A DNA stretch of 64,000 nucleotides from Flavobacterium hydrocarbonoxydans (lineage in GTDB: Bacteria > Bacteroidota > Bacteroidia > Flavobacteriales > Flavobacteriaceae): assembly GCF_009789235.1 (NCBI RefSeq), contig NZ_WSTB01000003.1:124001-188000 (forward strand), in the 5' to 3' direction. The position numbers were made by a program, and so were the translations under genes. The notes under the pieces are model-generated. The model did no database searches. It was not told the origin of the DNA and was given only the letters and a program-made list of their open reading frames with translations. Below are positions 8,444-16,688 of the stretch, one piece after another (within the stretch, counting starts at the first letter, position 1; each line of letters starts with the position of its first letter).

Positions 8444-9553
8444 ATGACTTATAATAAAAAAACAGAATCTGATATGTCTGAAATTGATTTTTACATCGAG
8501 CCCTTAGAGTATAAAAAAATGCTGGTCGAAAGCAGGGCCAAAATTAGAGGTGAATTCCATCAATTGCTGGGCGGGATGTGCGGTGAAATTTATGTCTATG
8601 ACCAAGGGGAAGAAACTTGGCCGCGATTCCAGTGTGTAAAGGTTCCCAAGCCACTAAACGATGATCCCGGCTACAAAAAGGCCATCATCCGTTTCATTCG
8701 TGAACTGGAGCTCCAGAACTCTTTTTACGGGAGTGTTTTTGTCTGCCGCGCTTTTGATTATAATGCCATTGAAAACACTCCCAGTGCTTCTTATCGCTAC
8801 CATGACGGTGATCTAGCTTACTTTTTAAAAGAAAAACAGCCCAGCCGCATGAGCAGACTCTCACTACTTGCTTATGCCTGCGAAGGTCTGATGCACTGTT
8901 ACAGCAAAGGCCTCATTGCTCACCAGGACTTAAAACCGGCTAATATTTTGGTAAAAGACTTAAACAGGCAGTATGCCGGACTGGGTGATTTTGACATCTA
9001 CCAATTTGCCCTTATTGCTGATTTCGGGCTGGCCAATGCTTCAAAGGATTACGGTGTTTTTGATGGAACAAGGCCTTACATGGCACCCGAACAGTGGAAA
9101 CGGGAAGTACTTTCAAGTGCAACGGACGTATTTGCCCTTGGGGTTATTTTTTATGAAATGATGACCGGCGGACTGCATCCAGTCGGGATAAAGCTGGACC
9201 AGTTCTGGCCAGAACCACAGAATGGAAACTCCAGAAAATGGACACGGTCTGATTCTTGGCAGAGATGGATAAGCGGCGGATGTGCAATAACGCCTGTCGA
9301 CAACCCTATTGAACCCGAAATTCTAGCCTTCGTCAAACAGATGTTGTCTATTGATCCAGAGCAGAGGCCCAAAATTCAAGAGGTGCAGCAATTCCTGCTG
9401 GAATGCATCAAAACGGAGTGTCTGCAAAGCTCTGTAAGGACTGAAAACTATATAAATTATTACAGACGTCAGTTTTCAAACAATGGCAACCAACACCGTC
9501 CCGTATTTCTAAATTCCAAGTTCGAAACTTTACTTAGCCGATTCAAAAGCTAA
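8444..9553 (+). CDS. Serine/threonine protein kinase (Hanks-type), cytosolic
   Basis: The frame is open from 8288, but the kinase most likely starts at the ATG at 8444 (369 residues); the earlier 52 codons are hydrophobic low-complexity sequence antisense to the recombinase remnant. Visible motifs are a degenerate glycine loop (LLGGMCGEIY, 41-50), the lysine of CVKVPK (66), HQDLKPANIL with catalytic Asp 162, DFG at 193-195 and MAPEQW in the activation segment. HRD is replaced by HQD, but all catalytic residues are present. No transmembrane helix or PASTA domain. Codon and base usage are visibly more GC-rich than in the neighbouring defence genes, which suggests separate acquisition. Stand-alone kinases occur in anti-phage systems (for example Stk2), but a defence role here is only contextual. 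Confidence 0.85.
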   Translation: MTYNKKTESDMSEIDFYIEPLEYKKMLVESRAKIRGEFHQLLGGMCGEIYVYDQGEETWPRFQCVKVPKPLNDDPGYKKAIIRFIRELELQNSFYGSVFVCRAFDYNAIENTPSASYRYHDGDLAYFLKEKQPSRMSRLSLLAYACEGLMHCYSKGLIAHQDLKPANILVKDLNRQYAGLGDFDIYQFALIADFGLANASKDYGVFDGTRPYMAPEQWKREVLSSATDVFALGVIFYEMMTGGLHPVGIKLDQFWPEPQNGNSRKWTRSDSWQRWISGGCAITPVDNPIEPEILAFVKQMLSIDPEQRPKIQEVQQFLLECIKTECLQSSVRTENYINYYRRQFSNNGNQHRPVFLNSKFETLLSRFKS

Positions 9554-9595
9554 GACAAGTAATAGCTGTCAAAAACTGGGAAATACCATTTTAAA

Positions 9596-9632
9596 AATAG
9601 AAAAGAAGAACTTTATAGTCTTCTTTTCTATT
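9596..9632. terminator. Hairpin between the kinase gene and the small convergent ORF
   Basis: A perfect 14-bp inverted repeat (AATAGAAAAGAAGA at 9596-9609 and its complement at 9619-9632) with a 9-nt loop lies between two convergent reading frames. It is AT-rich with no long T run on either side, so it may end transcription from one or both sides, but weakly. Confidence 0.45.
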
Positions 9633-9686
9633 ACAAGCAGATATCGATTAGTCCTAAGCCTTCAGGCGTCAAGTAATTTTAAGATT

Positions 9687-9899
9687 TTAATTTTCTTCAT
9701 ATTCTTTCAGTTTTTCCACCAATTCTGAATTCATTTCTTTAGTATTTTTATCCTCTGCTGCCTTAGAAATGGTTTGGATCAGCCCTGAAACAGGTTTTGA
9801 AATAATACTGTCCGTCGCATCCTTATCAATATGTTCCAATACTGTATAGGAATCAAGTAGGGACGTATCCCTGTTTTCTGCTACTAAGGAAGCAATCAT
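9687..9899 (-). CDS. Small hypothetical protein (70 residues)
   Basis: A 70-residue acidic, helical protein starting MIASLVAENRDTSLLDSY and ending KLKEYEEN. I do not recognise a family. The amino-acid composition (Glu, Lys, Asp, Ser, few Cys or Trp) is protein-like and not a frame shadow, as no gene lies on the other strand. It lacks a signal peptide or a membrane segment. It faces the kinase gene across a hairpin. It may be a truncated remnant of a longer gene, since it sits in a region of decayed DNA at the edge of the island. Confidence 0.4.
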   Translation of the reverse strand: MIASLVAENRDTSLLDSYTVLEHIDKDATDSIISKPVSGLIQTISKAAEDKNTKEMNSELVEKLKEYEEN

Positions 9900-10185
9900 A
9901 AATGAAAGGGATTACTTTTGTGCCACAAAACCTAAATCGCATAAAGTAATTCACAGAGCCATAGAAAGACAATATTCCCTTAACTTAAAACATTCTTCTA
10001 AAATCCTTCATAAAATTTGTAAATTTATATATTAGTTTAATGCCATGAATCAATTGAGTTTGCATAATTTTAGCATCAATCCCCAACAGGACATCTAAAC
10101 CAAATTTACATAGCCAATGGAAGACAGACACTACATATAGAAAGCCAATTTCTTCAAATCATCTAAAAATGATGTTGTAATTTGT

Positions 10186-10198
10186 CCCGTCGAGGTCA
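10186..10198 (+). other. Possible tRNA 3'-end remnant / attachment site
   Basis: The sequence CCCGTCGAGGTCA can be read as the 3' half of a T-stem (CCCGT), a 7-nt acceptor 3' strand (CGAGGTC) and a discriminator A, followed within 7 bases by a perfect terminator hairpin, the usual arrangement downstream of Flavobacterium tRNA genes. No D-arm, anticodon arm or acceptor 5' strand can be found upstream. This is what integration of an element into a tRNA 3' end leaves at one border. The tRNA identity is not determined. Confidence 0.4.
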
Positions 10199-10204
10199 CA
10201 AAAG

Positions 10205-10235
10205 AATCCCATTTCTAACGAAATGGGATTTTTTT
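10205..10235 (+). terminator. Strong rho-independent terminator
   Basis: Perfect 11-bp stem (AATCCCATTTC at 10205-10215, its complement at 10220-10230), TAAC loop, then five further T residues. It points rightward, although no complete gene is being terminated by it in this window, which supports a lost or displaced upstream gene such as a tRNA. Confidence 0.85.
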
Positions 10236-10277
10236 ATGTCTTTTTAAATCTGCAAAAAAAAATAAACTATAAAGGAT

Positions 10278-10328
10278 GGATCAACACGAAAACGGAGGAT
10301 CAACACGAAAACGGATCAACACGAAAAC
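10278..10328 (+). repeat. Three copies of a 16-bp direct repeat
   Basis: GGATCAACACGAAAAC occurs at 10278-10293, 10297-10312 and 10313-10328. The first two are separated by 3 bp and the last two abut. All three are identical. The repeat is unusually GC-rich for the surroundings. It lies just downstream of the GH43 gene's stop and beside the probable island boundary. Confidence 0.9.
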
Positions 10329-10358
10329 CTGTGGAGCAGCAAAAATTAAGCATAAATA

Positions 10359-11966
10359 TTATTTCTTAACCAATGAAACATCATCAATCTGACAGGAAAC
10401 ATTTGCGGTACCATCAGCAAGAAAACCAATCTCTACTTTCCCAGCCTTGACAGGTATGTTTTTTATAGTAATCGTTTTCCATGAGGTGTTTTCATCTTTT
10501 ATATTGTAAGTTAGTCTTTTGCGATTACTTAAAGCATACATTTCTAAGTTTGTAAAACCTTTTGTATTCTTTATTTTGGCGGTAAGGATATACGATCCAT
10601 CTTCTAGTTTAACATAAGGTGAAGAAGTAATAGTTTGAAACGTTTTTCTTTTAAAACTAACCTTATCACTAATATTTAAGCTTTTTTCGCCTACTACAAT
10701 CTTTCTGTCATTTTCAGTATTAAAATAATTTATTACTGGAGAAGTTATGGTATCCAGGCTAATTTTGTTTCCTTCAATAACATCATTTGTCCATCCCGTT
10801 AATTCTATTTGTACAGGTTTTACAGGACTTGGAATATGCCTGCGATCGGCTTCGAAACTACCATTTTTAACATAATCATTGTCTTTAGCTACTTTCCATT
10901 CGCCTGTTTTGGCATTTATATCCCAGGAGTTAAGTGAATTGAAATAAGGCGTTTTTCCATCAAATGAAATCGGGCACCATTGGTTATATCCCAGGCCGTT
11001 GCCCGCAAAATCTGCCCATCGGTCTCCACAATATACAATTGTTTCCTGCTTGCTTCCTTTTACAGAAAAGAAAAAACCAGTCTGCGATACGTGTGCAAAA
11101 TCCTCAGAAGCTCCGTTTATAACCAGCATTTCATTAGTAGGAAGATAAGGCCCTCTGATATCATCGGCAACTAAATAATAGGCAAACGACGCATCCCAGC
11201 CATATATATTTGATGCAAACATATAGTATTTGTTTTGGTACTTGAACATACAATTTCCTTCCCGGCTTTCTCCCTTAAAAATCTGCGTACAGTCCAGAAG
11301 ATTTACTTTTCCATCTTTAATTCCAATTTCAGAAACATATATTTTATTTCTACCTTTTCCGTAAGAATAAACTAAATAGGATTTTCCGGTATCTTCATCG
11401 GTAAATACCGTTTGATCGCCAGTATTGCTGGTTCCGATCATTTTCTCCATATTTATTTTTTGATGCCATGTAAATTGTCCTGTTGGAGAATCAGAAAGCG
11501 TAATCAACACCTCACTTCCGTGCTGAACAAACATTGCGTATTTTTTCAGCTCTTTCATATAAGCAACCCCCAAACGGCCAACCCAGGTTTTACCTGATTT
11601 ATTTACTTCCTCTTTGGTAACTACATCTCCTTCAAAAGTCCAATTTACTAAATCAACCGAACTATAACAGGTAACCGATTTAAAAGTAGCATTAGGTAAA
11701 GTAATATGTGGAGCATTTCGATACATATCAGCTTCTTCATACTGAACACCGTACCAATAATATTTTTGAACACCTGTCTTAGAATCTGCAAACTTAAAAA
11801 TACCACCACCCTGACTGTTTAATGGCTGCCCGTCTTTTGTATTCCAGAAAATATCATTTTTGATATTACCACTCTGTGCATTCATTTTACTGATACTACT
11901 TGTGATAAAAATAAAAGCCAACATCAGAAAAGATGTTATAGCAGTATGTGATTTTTTAATTTCCAT
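10359..11966 (-). CDS. Secreted GH43-like glycosidase with C-terminal carbohydrate-binding-like domain
   Basis: A 535-residue protein with a signal peptide (about 1-30, ending KMNAQS). Residues about 35-350 form a five-bladed-propeller type GH43 domain: GGGIFKF, YYWYGVQYEEADMY, TGDQTVFTDEDTGKSYLVYS and an REGNCMFKYQNKYYMFAS blade with the probable catalytic Glu. Residues about 365-535 begin VKNGSFEADRR and look like a beta-jelly-roll binding module. Enzymes of this type act on galactan, arabinogalactan or arabinan side chains of pectin. The linkage specificity cannot be read from sequence. The gene stands alone, downstream of and on the same strand as lutC, with a 255-bp gap. Confidence 0.78.
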   Translation of the reverse strand: MEIKKSHTAITSFLMLAFIFITSSISKMNAQSGNIKNDIFWNTKDGQPLNSQGGGIFKFADSKTGVQKYYWYGVQYEEADMYRNAPHITLPNATFKSVTCYSSVDLVNWTFEGDVVTKEEVNKSGKTWVGRLGVAYMKELKKYAMFVQHGSEVLITLSDSPTGQFTWHQKINMEKMIGTSNTGDQTVFTDEDTGKSYLVYSYGKGRNKIYVSEIGIKDGKVNLLDCTQIFKGESREGNCMFKYQNKYYMFASNIYGWDASFAYYLVADDIRGPYLPTNEMLVINGASEDFAHVSQTGFFFSVKGSKQETIVYCGDRWADFAGNGLGYNQWCPISFDGKTPYFNSLNSWDINAKTGEWKVAKDNDYVKNGSFEADRRHIPSPVKPVQIELTGWTNDVIEGNKISLDTITSPVINYFNTENDRKIVVGEKSLNISDKVSFKRKTFQTITSSPYVKLEDGSYILTAKIKNTKGFTNLEMYALSNRKRLTYNIKDENTSWKTITIKNIPVKAGKVEIGFLADGTANVSCQIDDVSLVKK

Positions 11967-12055
11967 GTTCCTGTTTTTTAATGTATTAAATACAAAAAGT
12001 CAAATAAGTTTATCTAAAACGAGAGATTTTCATACTCTTTAAATACACTCATTTG

Positions 12056-12081
12056 ACTTATGTTTTATACTTATGTTTTAT
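12056..12081. repeat. Perfect adjacent 13-bp direct repeat upstream of the GH43-like gene
   Basis: ACTTATGTTTTAT occurs twice with no spacer (12056-12068 and 12069-12081), about 90 bp upstream of the GH43-like start codon. Its position suits a regulator site, but the AT-rich composition makes chance slippage possible. Confidence 0.6.
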
Positions 12082-12221
12082 TTGAAATTCATGTTATTGC
12101 AATCAATCTTTTCCGAACTAAACTGTTACCTTACATTTTAATATTCATAAATTCTATTAATTATACATTACTTTTCCTTAATGCAAAATCAGTTTCCAAT
12201 TTTTTATATTTTATAATTAAA

Positions 12222-12809
12222 TTATTCCAGTAAAAACACAATTAAACCTCTTGCTCCGTGTGCTCCCAACACTAAAGATTGCTCAATATCAGCGGTTTTT
12301 GAAGGGCCTGCAATAAAAGTTCCAAAACCGTATTCCTGATTCCCAATTCTTTTATAAGCCTGCTGCATTGTTGCCAGTATATCTTTTTTATTTACAAAAA
12401 TAGCTAAATATTGTGCGATAAAAGGAGCAACACGCTGACCTAAAATAGCATCTGTAACCCAAAGTGCGCTATTTTCGGCAACACCAAAATGTGACCTTAT
12501 AATAGCTAATTCAACATTTTGAAGCGTGTGTGGATCATCATTTTTCCAATCCAGGGATGCAACTTCAGAAAGTTCCGGAATAGTCGTAATAATTCTTCTG
12601 TCAAGCGCATAATTATTTCTGATAAAATCCAGAATTTCGTGAAAACCGGCAACTTCAACAGGTTCTCCTCCAATGTTTTTTAAAACGGTTTTATACGTTT
12701 CCAAAACATTAGGATTATCAGAGCTTAAAAGATCCAAATCAGGCAAATCGGCAGTGATTTCCGGCTGATTTTGTTTTATTTTTTGTAAAATTTCAGATTT
12801 ACTACTCAT
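12222..12809 (-). CDS. lutC: LutC, lactate utilisation protein (LUD domain)
   Basis: A 195-residue cytosolic protein of the LUD (YkgG/LutC) family: N-terminal KSEILQKIKQNQPE, central HFGVAENSALWVTDA and C-terminal GHAGARGL-like GAHGARGLIVFLLE ending. It overlaps the stop of lutB by 8 bp. LutABC oxidises L-lactate to pyruvate in Bacillus subtilis and many other bacteria. In this window it would consume the L-lactate produced from L-rhamnose by the fused aldolase/dehydrogenase. No odd feature in length or motifs. Confidence 0.92.
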   Translation of the reverse strand: MSSKSEILQKIKQNQPEITADLPDLDLLSSDNPNVLETYKTVLKNIGGEPVEVAGFHEILDFIRNNYALDRRIITTIPELSEVASLDWKNDDPHTLQNVELAIIRSHFGVAENSALWVTDAILGQRVAPFIAQYLAIFVNKKDILATMQQAYKRIGNQEYGFGTFIAGPSKTADIEQSLVLGAHGARGLIVFLLE

Positions 12810-14202
12810 TGTTCTTAGCTATAGATTCTCTTGAATTTTTCTTGTACCATTCTCTAAATGACTCTTCGGGAACTTCTGGCATTTCTCTTTGATCATACCA
12901 TTTATTCATTTTGTTGTTCACCATAGCAGGAATGTTTTTCATTACAAACCTACCCGATTTACCTACAATATTAAAAATCGTAGGATTAGCCAAAATCTTT
13001 GACATCGTTGTCATGGCAATTGTTTTAGAAGTTGGCGTATGACCTTCTTTTACCAAAACCTGACGCCATTTGTATAATTGGTCGTGAATATCAATTTTTA
13101 CAGGACAAACATTCGTGCAAGAGCCACAAAGGGTACTCGCAAAAGGTAAATCTGCATTTTTGCGCATATCCAGATTTGGGGCCAAAATAGACCCAATTGG
13201 TCCTGCAACAGCATTGTGATAACTATGTCCGCCACTTCTTCTGTAAACTGGACACGTATTCATACAAGCACCACAACGAATACATTTTAGAGAATTTCTA
13301 AAATCTTCGCGTCCCAATTGTGTACTTCTGCCATTATCCACAATTACGATGTGCATTTCTTGCCCTTCGCGAGGTTTTTTGAAATGACTTGAAAAAGTTG
13401 TAATCGGTTGTCCAGTAGCACTTCTTGCCAATAATCTAAGAAAAACACCCAAATGTTTGCGCTGCGGAATCAGTTTTTCGAATCCCATACATGCAATATG
13501 AACATCAGCTAAGTGCGCTCCCATATCAGCATTTCCTTCGTTGGTACAAACCACAAATTCGCCTGTTTCCGCTATAGCGAAATTGACTCCCGTTAAGGCA
13601 ACTTTTCTAGTTAAAAAAGTATTTCTTAAACTCAAACGAGCCGATTCGGTTAGGTATTGAGGATCAATATTTCCTTTTTCAGTACCTAAATGTTCGTGAA
13701 AAGTTTCGCTGACATCTTCTTTTTTTAAGTGAATGGCAGGCAAAACGATGTGACTTGGCGGTTCTTTACGGAGCTGTACAATATATTCTCCCAAATCAGA
13801 ATCGATAACTTCGATGCCTTTTTCGGCCAAATAATCATTCAAATGACATTCTTCGGTAAGCATTGATTTGGATTTCACCATTTGCTTAACTTCATGCTTT
13901 GCCATAATCGAATGCACGATTTCGTTATGTTCTTTGGCATCAGCAGCCCAATGTACAATGATTCCGTTTTTTTGTGCATTCTCCTCAAATTCAACTAAAT
14001 AATCATGAATATTGGATAGTACATTATTTTTGATTTGAGAAGCCGTCTCTCGAAGTAATTCCCAATCTTTAATTTGATGTGCCGATTTATCTCTTTTCTC
14101 ACGAACAAACCATAATGTTTCATCGTGCCAATTGACACGCTCTACATCTTTATTAAAATTGGTGGCAGCCTGGCTATGTTCTATTACTTTTTTTGATGAC
14201 AT
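12802..14202 (-). CDS. lutB: LutB, iron-sulfur lactate utilisation protein
   Basis: A 466-residue protein with an N-terminal LUD domain and a C-terminal double ferredoxin domain: CIRCGACMNTCPVYRR near residue 310 and CGSCTNVCPVKIDIHDQL near 360, giving two [4Fe-4S] clusters. The arrangement and length match LutB (YkgF). It passes electrons from L-lactate oxidation, together with LutA and LutC, to the respiratory chain. It overlaps lutC by 8 bp, whereas lutA is separated from it by an inserted GH28 gene. Confidence 0.93.
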   Translation of the reverse strand: MSSKKVIEHSQAATNFNKDVERVNWHDETLWFVREKRDKSAHQIKDWELLRETASQIKNNVLSNIHDYLVEFEENAQKNGIIVHWAADAKEHNEIVHSIMAKHEVKQMVKSKSMLTEECHLNDYLAEKGIEVIDSDLGEYIVQLRKEPPSHIVLPAIHLKKEDVSETFHEHLGTEKGNIDPQYLTESARLSLRNTFLTRKVALTGVNFAIAETGEFVVCTNEGNADMGAHLADVHIACMGFEKLIPQRKHLGVFLRLLARSATGQPITTFSSHFKKPREGQEMHIVIVDNGRSTQLGREDFRNSLKCIRCGACMNTCPVYRRSGGHSYHNAVAGPIGSILAPNLDMRKNADLPFASTLCGSCTNVCPVKIDIHDQLYKWRQVLVKEGHTPTSKTIAMTTMSKILANPTIFNIVGKSGRFVMKNIPAMVNNKMNKWYDQREMPEVPEESFREWYKKNSRESIAKNNE

Positions 14203-14243
14203 CTTTGATAATTTAAAATAAAGCTATTCAACATCGCTTTTAA

Positions 14244-15614
14244 TCAATTTTTATCCACAAAATTCAATACATTTTGATGAATATAATTTTCTCCTTGCAC
14301 TTTTTGAGCCTTAACATTTTTTAGGAAAATATTTTCTACAGGAAGTTCTTTTTGACCTAAAATTCTCGAAATAAATTGTACATCTCCCGCTCTTATATTC
14401 TCTAAATAAACATTGCTTATTGGTGTAAGTTTTCGCTCAATTGTGGGCACTAAATCACGCCATTGGTACAAAACATCGGTTTCGATTCCTAAAACTCCCT
14501 GATCAATTTTTCCTGAAACAATATTTTGCATGTAGATATTTTTGACATATCCACCTCTGCGTTCATTGGTTTTTATAAAAAGAAGATGATTTAGTTTAGC
14601 ACCTTCCACGACAGTGCAATTATCAACAAACACATTTTCTATTCCGCCCGAAAGTTCACTGCCAATTGCTACCAATTGATGCCCATTCTTGACGGTACAA
14701 TTGCGCATGATGATGTTTTTTGAAGGAGTATTCAGTCTCCAGGCATCTTGATTACTTCCTGACTTGATAGCAATTGCATCATCTCCCTGATCAAAAACAC
14801 AGTTTTCGATCAATACATTCTGACTCATTTCAGGATCAAAGCCATCATTATTATGACCGTGAGCGTAAACTTTAAGATTTCTAAGTACTACATCTTTGGA
14901 TAAAAACGGATGAATCGTCCAAAAAGGGCTATTGGTGATCGTTAAACCATCCATCAAAATATTACTGCAACGATTAAACTGAATAAATTGTGGGCGAAAA
15001 TTTGCCGTATCATTTACCATCTGACGCTCTTTCATGGGTTTGTTGTAAGAAGCCAGATAGTACAATCTTTTCAAACTTTCCATGTGTGCCTTTGGACGCT
15101 TAAACCATACTTTCCAAACATCCATTTTTGCTTTCAATTCTCCTTCGCCTGTTATGGCAATATTTTTACATTGATAAGCGTAAATAAGAGGCGAATAATT
15201 CAAACATTCATACCCTTCCCATGTAGAATTTACAGCTGGTAAATAATCTTTTGGGTTTTCTGAAAACAGAAGAATTGCTCCTTTTTTCAAATGCAAATTT
15301 ACATTGCTTTTAAAATGGATTTTCTTAGTCAGCCACTCTCCTTCAGGGATCACTACAATCCCTCCACCAGCTTTATTTGCTTTAGCAATCGCTTTTTCAA
15401 TCGCTTTTGATGTTTTCTCTTTATCTCCTTTTACAGCACCAAAATCAAGAATTGAAAATTCTTTACAATTACTAAAATCAGGAATTTTTATAGAAGGCAT
15501 TTCAAAAGGAGTTTTTACAATAACTTCCTGTAAAGTCACGCCAGATTTGTCTTTTTTAAAAGATAAAAAAAGAAGCGAAAGCAATACTGCGAAACAAAGC
15601 GTTATTTTTTTCAT
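14244..15614 (-). CDS. GH28-family polygalacturonase-like enzyme
   Basis: A 456-residue protein with a short signal sequence (MKKITLCFAVLLSLLFLSF) and a right-handed beta-helix of the GH28 family. Catalytic signatures are visible: NNDGFDPEMSQNVLIENC, FDQGDDAIAIKSG and NGHQLVAIGSELSGG, corresponding to the NTD, DD and GHG motifs; the usual RIK is replaced by ERRGGYVKN. This variant pattern is common in exo-acting and rhamnogalacturonan-type GH28 enzymes. It acts in the periplasm on pectic oligosaccharides. Unusually it lies between lutA and lutB on the same strand, 41 bp upstream of lutB. Confidence 0.88.
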   Translation of the reverse strand: MKKITLCFAVLLSLLFLSFKKDKSGVTLQEVIVKTPFEMPSIKIPDFSNCKEFSILDFGAVKGDKEKTSKAIEKAIAKANKAGGGIVVIPEGEWLTKKIHFKSNVNLHLKKGAILLFSENPKDYLPAVNSTWEGYECLNYSPLIYAYQCKNIAITGEGELKAKMDVWKVWFKRPKAHMESLKRLYYLASYNKPMKERQMVNDTANFRPQFIQFNRCSNILMDGLTITNSPFWTIHPFLSKDVVLRNLKVYAHGHNNDGFDPEMSQNVLIENCVFDQGDDAIAIKSGSNQDAWRLNTPSKNIIMRNCTVKNGHQLVAIGSELSGGIENVFVDNCTVVEGAKLNHLLFIKTNERRGGYVKNIYMQNIVSGKIDQGVLGIETDVLYQWRDLVPTIERKLTPISNVYLENIRAGDVQFISRILGQKELPVENIFLKNVKAQKVQGENYIHQNVLNFVDKN

Positions 15615-15627
15615 GATTAATTTTTAA

Positions 15628-15738
15628 ATGGGCCACTGGTTTTACAGGTTTAAACGGGTTGACATGGATTATTTTTAATATTGACAATATGGTTTAAAAC
15701 CTGTGTCAACCAGTTTAAATCCGTTTAATTCACGGGCA
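15628..15738. repeat. Imperfect inverted repeat upstream of the GH28 gene
   Basis: A left arm containing GGTTTAAACGGGTTGACATGG and a right arm containing CTGTGTCAACCAGTTTAAAT are near-complements, separated by about 40 bp of AT-rich sequence. It fills the space between lutA and the GH28 start. It may be a small dispersed element or fold as an mRNA hairpin within the lut operon. Confidence 0.6.
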
Positions 15739-15743
15739 ATTTT

Positions 15744-16481
15744 TTATACTAACGTATTTAATATTTCGGCAATATGAATGGTTTTGATGTCGCTTTTTTG
15801 TCTTTTCAGAATTCCTTCTAAATGCATCAGGCACGACATATCTCCTCCAGTTATGTATTCAACCTCGTGTTTTGCGTGGTCTTTAATACGGTCTTGTCCC
15901 ATTTTTACAGAAACGGCTTCTTCGGTAACACAAAAAGTACCTCCAAAACCACAACATTCATCTTTTCTGCTTAAAGAAACCAAATCGATTCCTTTTATGT
16001 TACGCAATAATTGTTCTGGTTTCGAAAAATGAGGTGCATTCAATTCGGTCATTTGCGAAAGCTTTAAACCACGCTGTCCGTGACAACTTTGATGCATTCC
16101 TACTTTAAAAGGAAAATTTCCTTCTATACTTTCTACTTTCAAAATATCGGTAATAAACTCTGTCAATTCGAATACTTTTTTTCTGATTTCGGTTGCAGCA
16201 GCTTCTTGTTTTTCGTCATGCAAATGTTCTTTTACATGCAAAGTACAACTCCCAGAAGGGCAAACTACATAATCAAATTCAGAAAAATTGGCAATAAAAT
16301 TGGTGTTACAACCTGTGGTTAAATGCTCATAACCACTATTGGCCATAGGCTGTCCGCAACAAGTTTGCCCCATCGGAAAGTGTACATCGCAACCTAATTT
16401 CTGCAATAATTCATAAGTTGCGATTCCTACTTTTGGGTAAAATTGGTCAACATAACAAGGTATAAAAAGTCCAACTTTCAT
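15744..16481 (-). CDS. lutA: LutA, (Fe-S)-binding lactate utilisation protein
   Basis: A 245-residue protein with the two cysteine-rich CCG domains of LutA/GlcF: CGQPMANSGY and CPSGSC in the first half, HQSCHGQRGLK and CCGFGGTFCV in the second. Length and motifs match LutA (YkgE). It works with LutB and LutC in L-lactate oxidation. Here it is separated from lutB by a GH28 gene and an inverted repeat, so the usual lutABC order is interrupted, though all four genes remain on the same strand. Confidence 0.92.
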   Translation of the reverse strand: MKVGLFIPCYVDQFYPKVGIATYELLQKLGCDVHFPMGQTCCGQPMANSGYEHLTTGCNTNFIANFSEFDYVVCPSGSCTLHVKEHLHDEKQEAAATEIRKKVFELTEFITDILKVESIEGNFPFKVGMHQSCHGQRGLKLSQMTELNAPHFSKPEQLLRNIKGIDLVSLSRKDECCGFGGTFCVTEEAVSVKMGQDRIKDHAKHEVEYITGGDMSCLMHLEGILKRQKSDIKTIHIAEILNTLV

Positions 16482-16579
16482 ATAAAATCGTATTTAAATG
16501 ATAATACGTTTGCTAGAATTAACATTGATTATCATTGTGTTTTGCGCTTTTTAAACGCATTTATATCTCATCACAAAGT

Positions 16580-16642
16580 TTGTCATTCCATAGGAATCTC
16601 TAAACTTTGCTTCATCTTTTCTGAGATTCTTTCGGATGACAA
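16580..16642. repeat. Dispersed inverted-repeat element with TTGTCATTCC ends
   Basis: The left arm TTGTCATTCCATAGGAATCT (16580-16599) and the right arm around TTCTTTCGGATGACAA (ending 16642) are near-complementary. The ends resemble those of the element at 26215-26315 (TTGTCATTTCG...AATCTC), so both belong to one short dispersed repeat family. It lies between lutA and the rhamnulokinase gene. Confidence 0.65.
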
Positions 16643-16688
16643 GATTGAGGGTTACTTTGTGTTTTTAATAAAGAACAATTACTCCTAA

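Larger units (their letters stand above)
9900..10358. other. Gene-free region with probable island boundary
   Basis: No convincing gene is seen in these 459 bp. The stretch holds, in order, about 285 bp of AT-rich DNA without structure, a tRNA-3'-end-like sequence at 10186-10198, a strong terminator at 10205-10235 and three copies of a 16-bp direct repeat at 10278-10328. It separates the defence genes from the sugar-catabolism genes. Confidence 0.55.
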
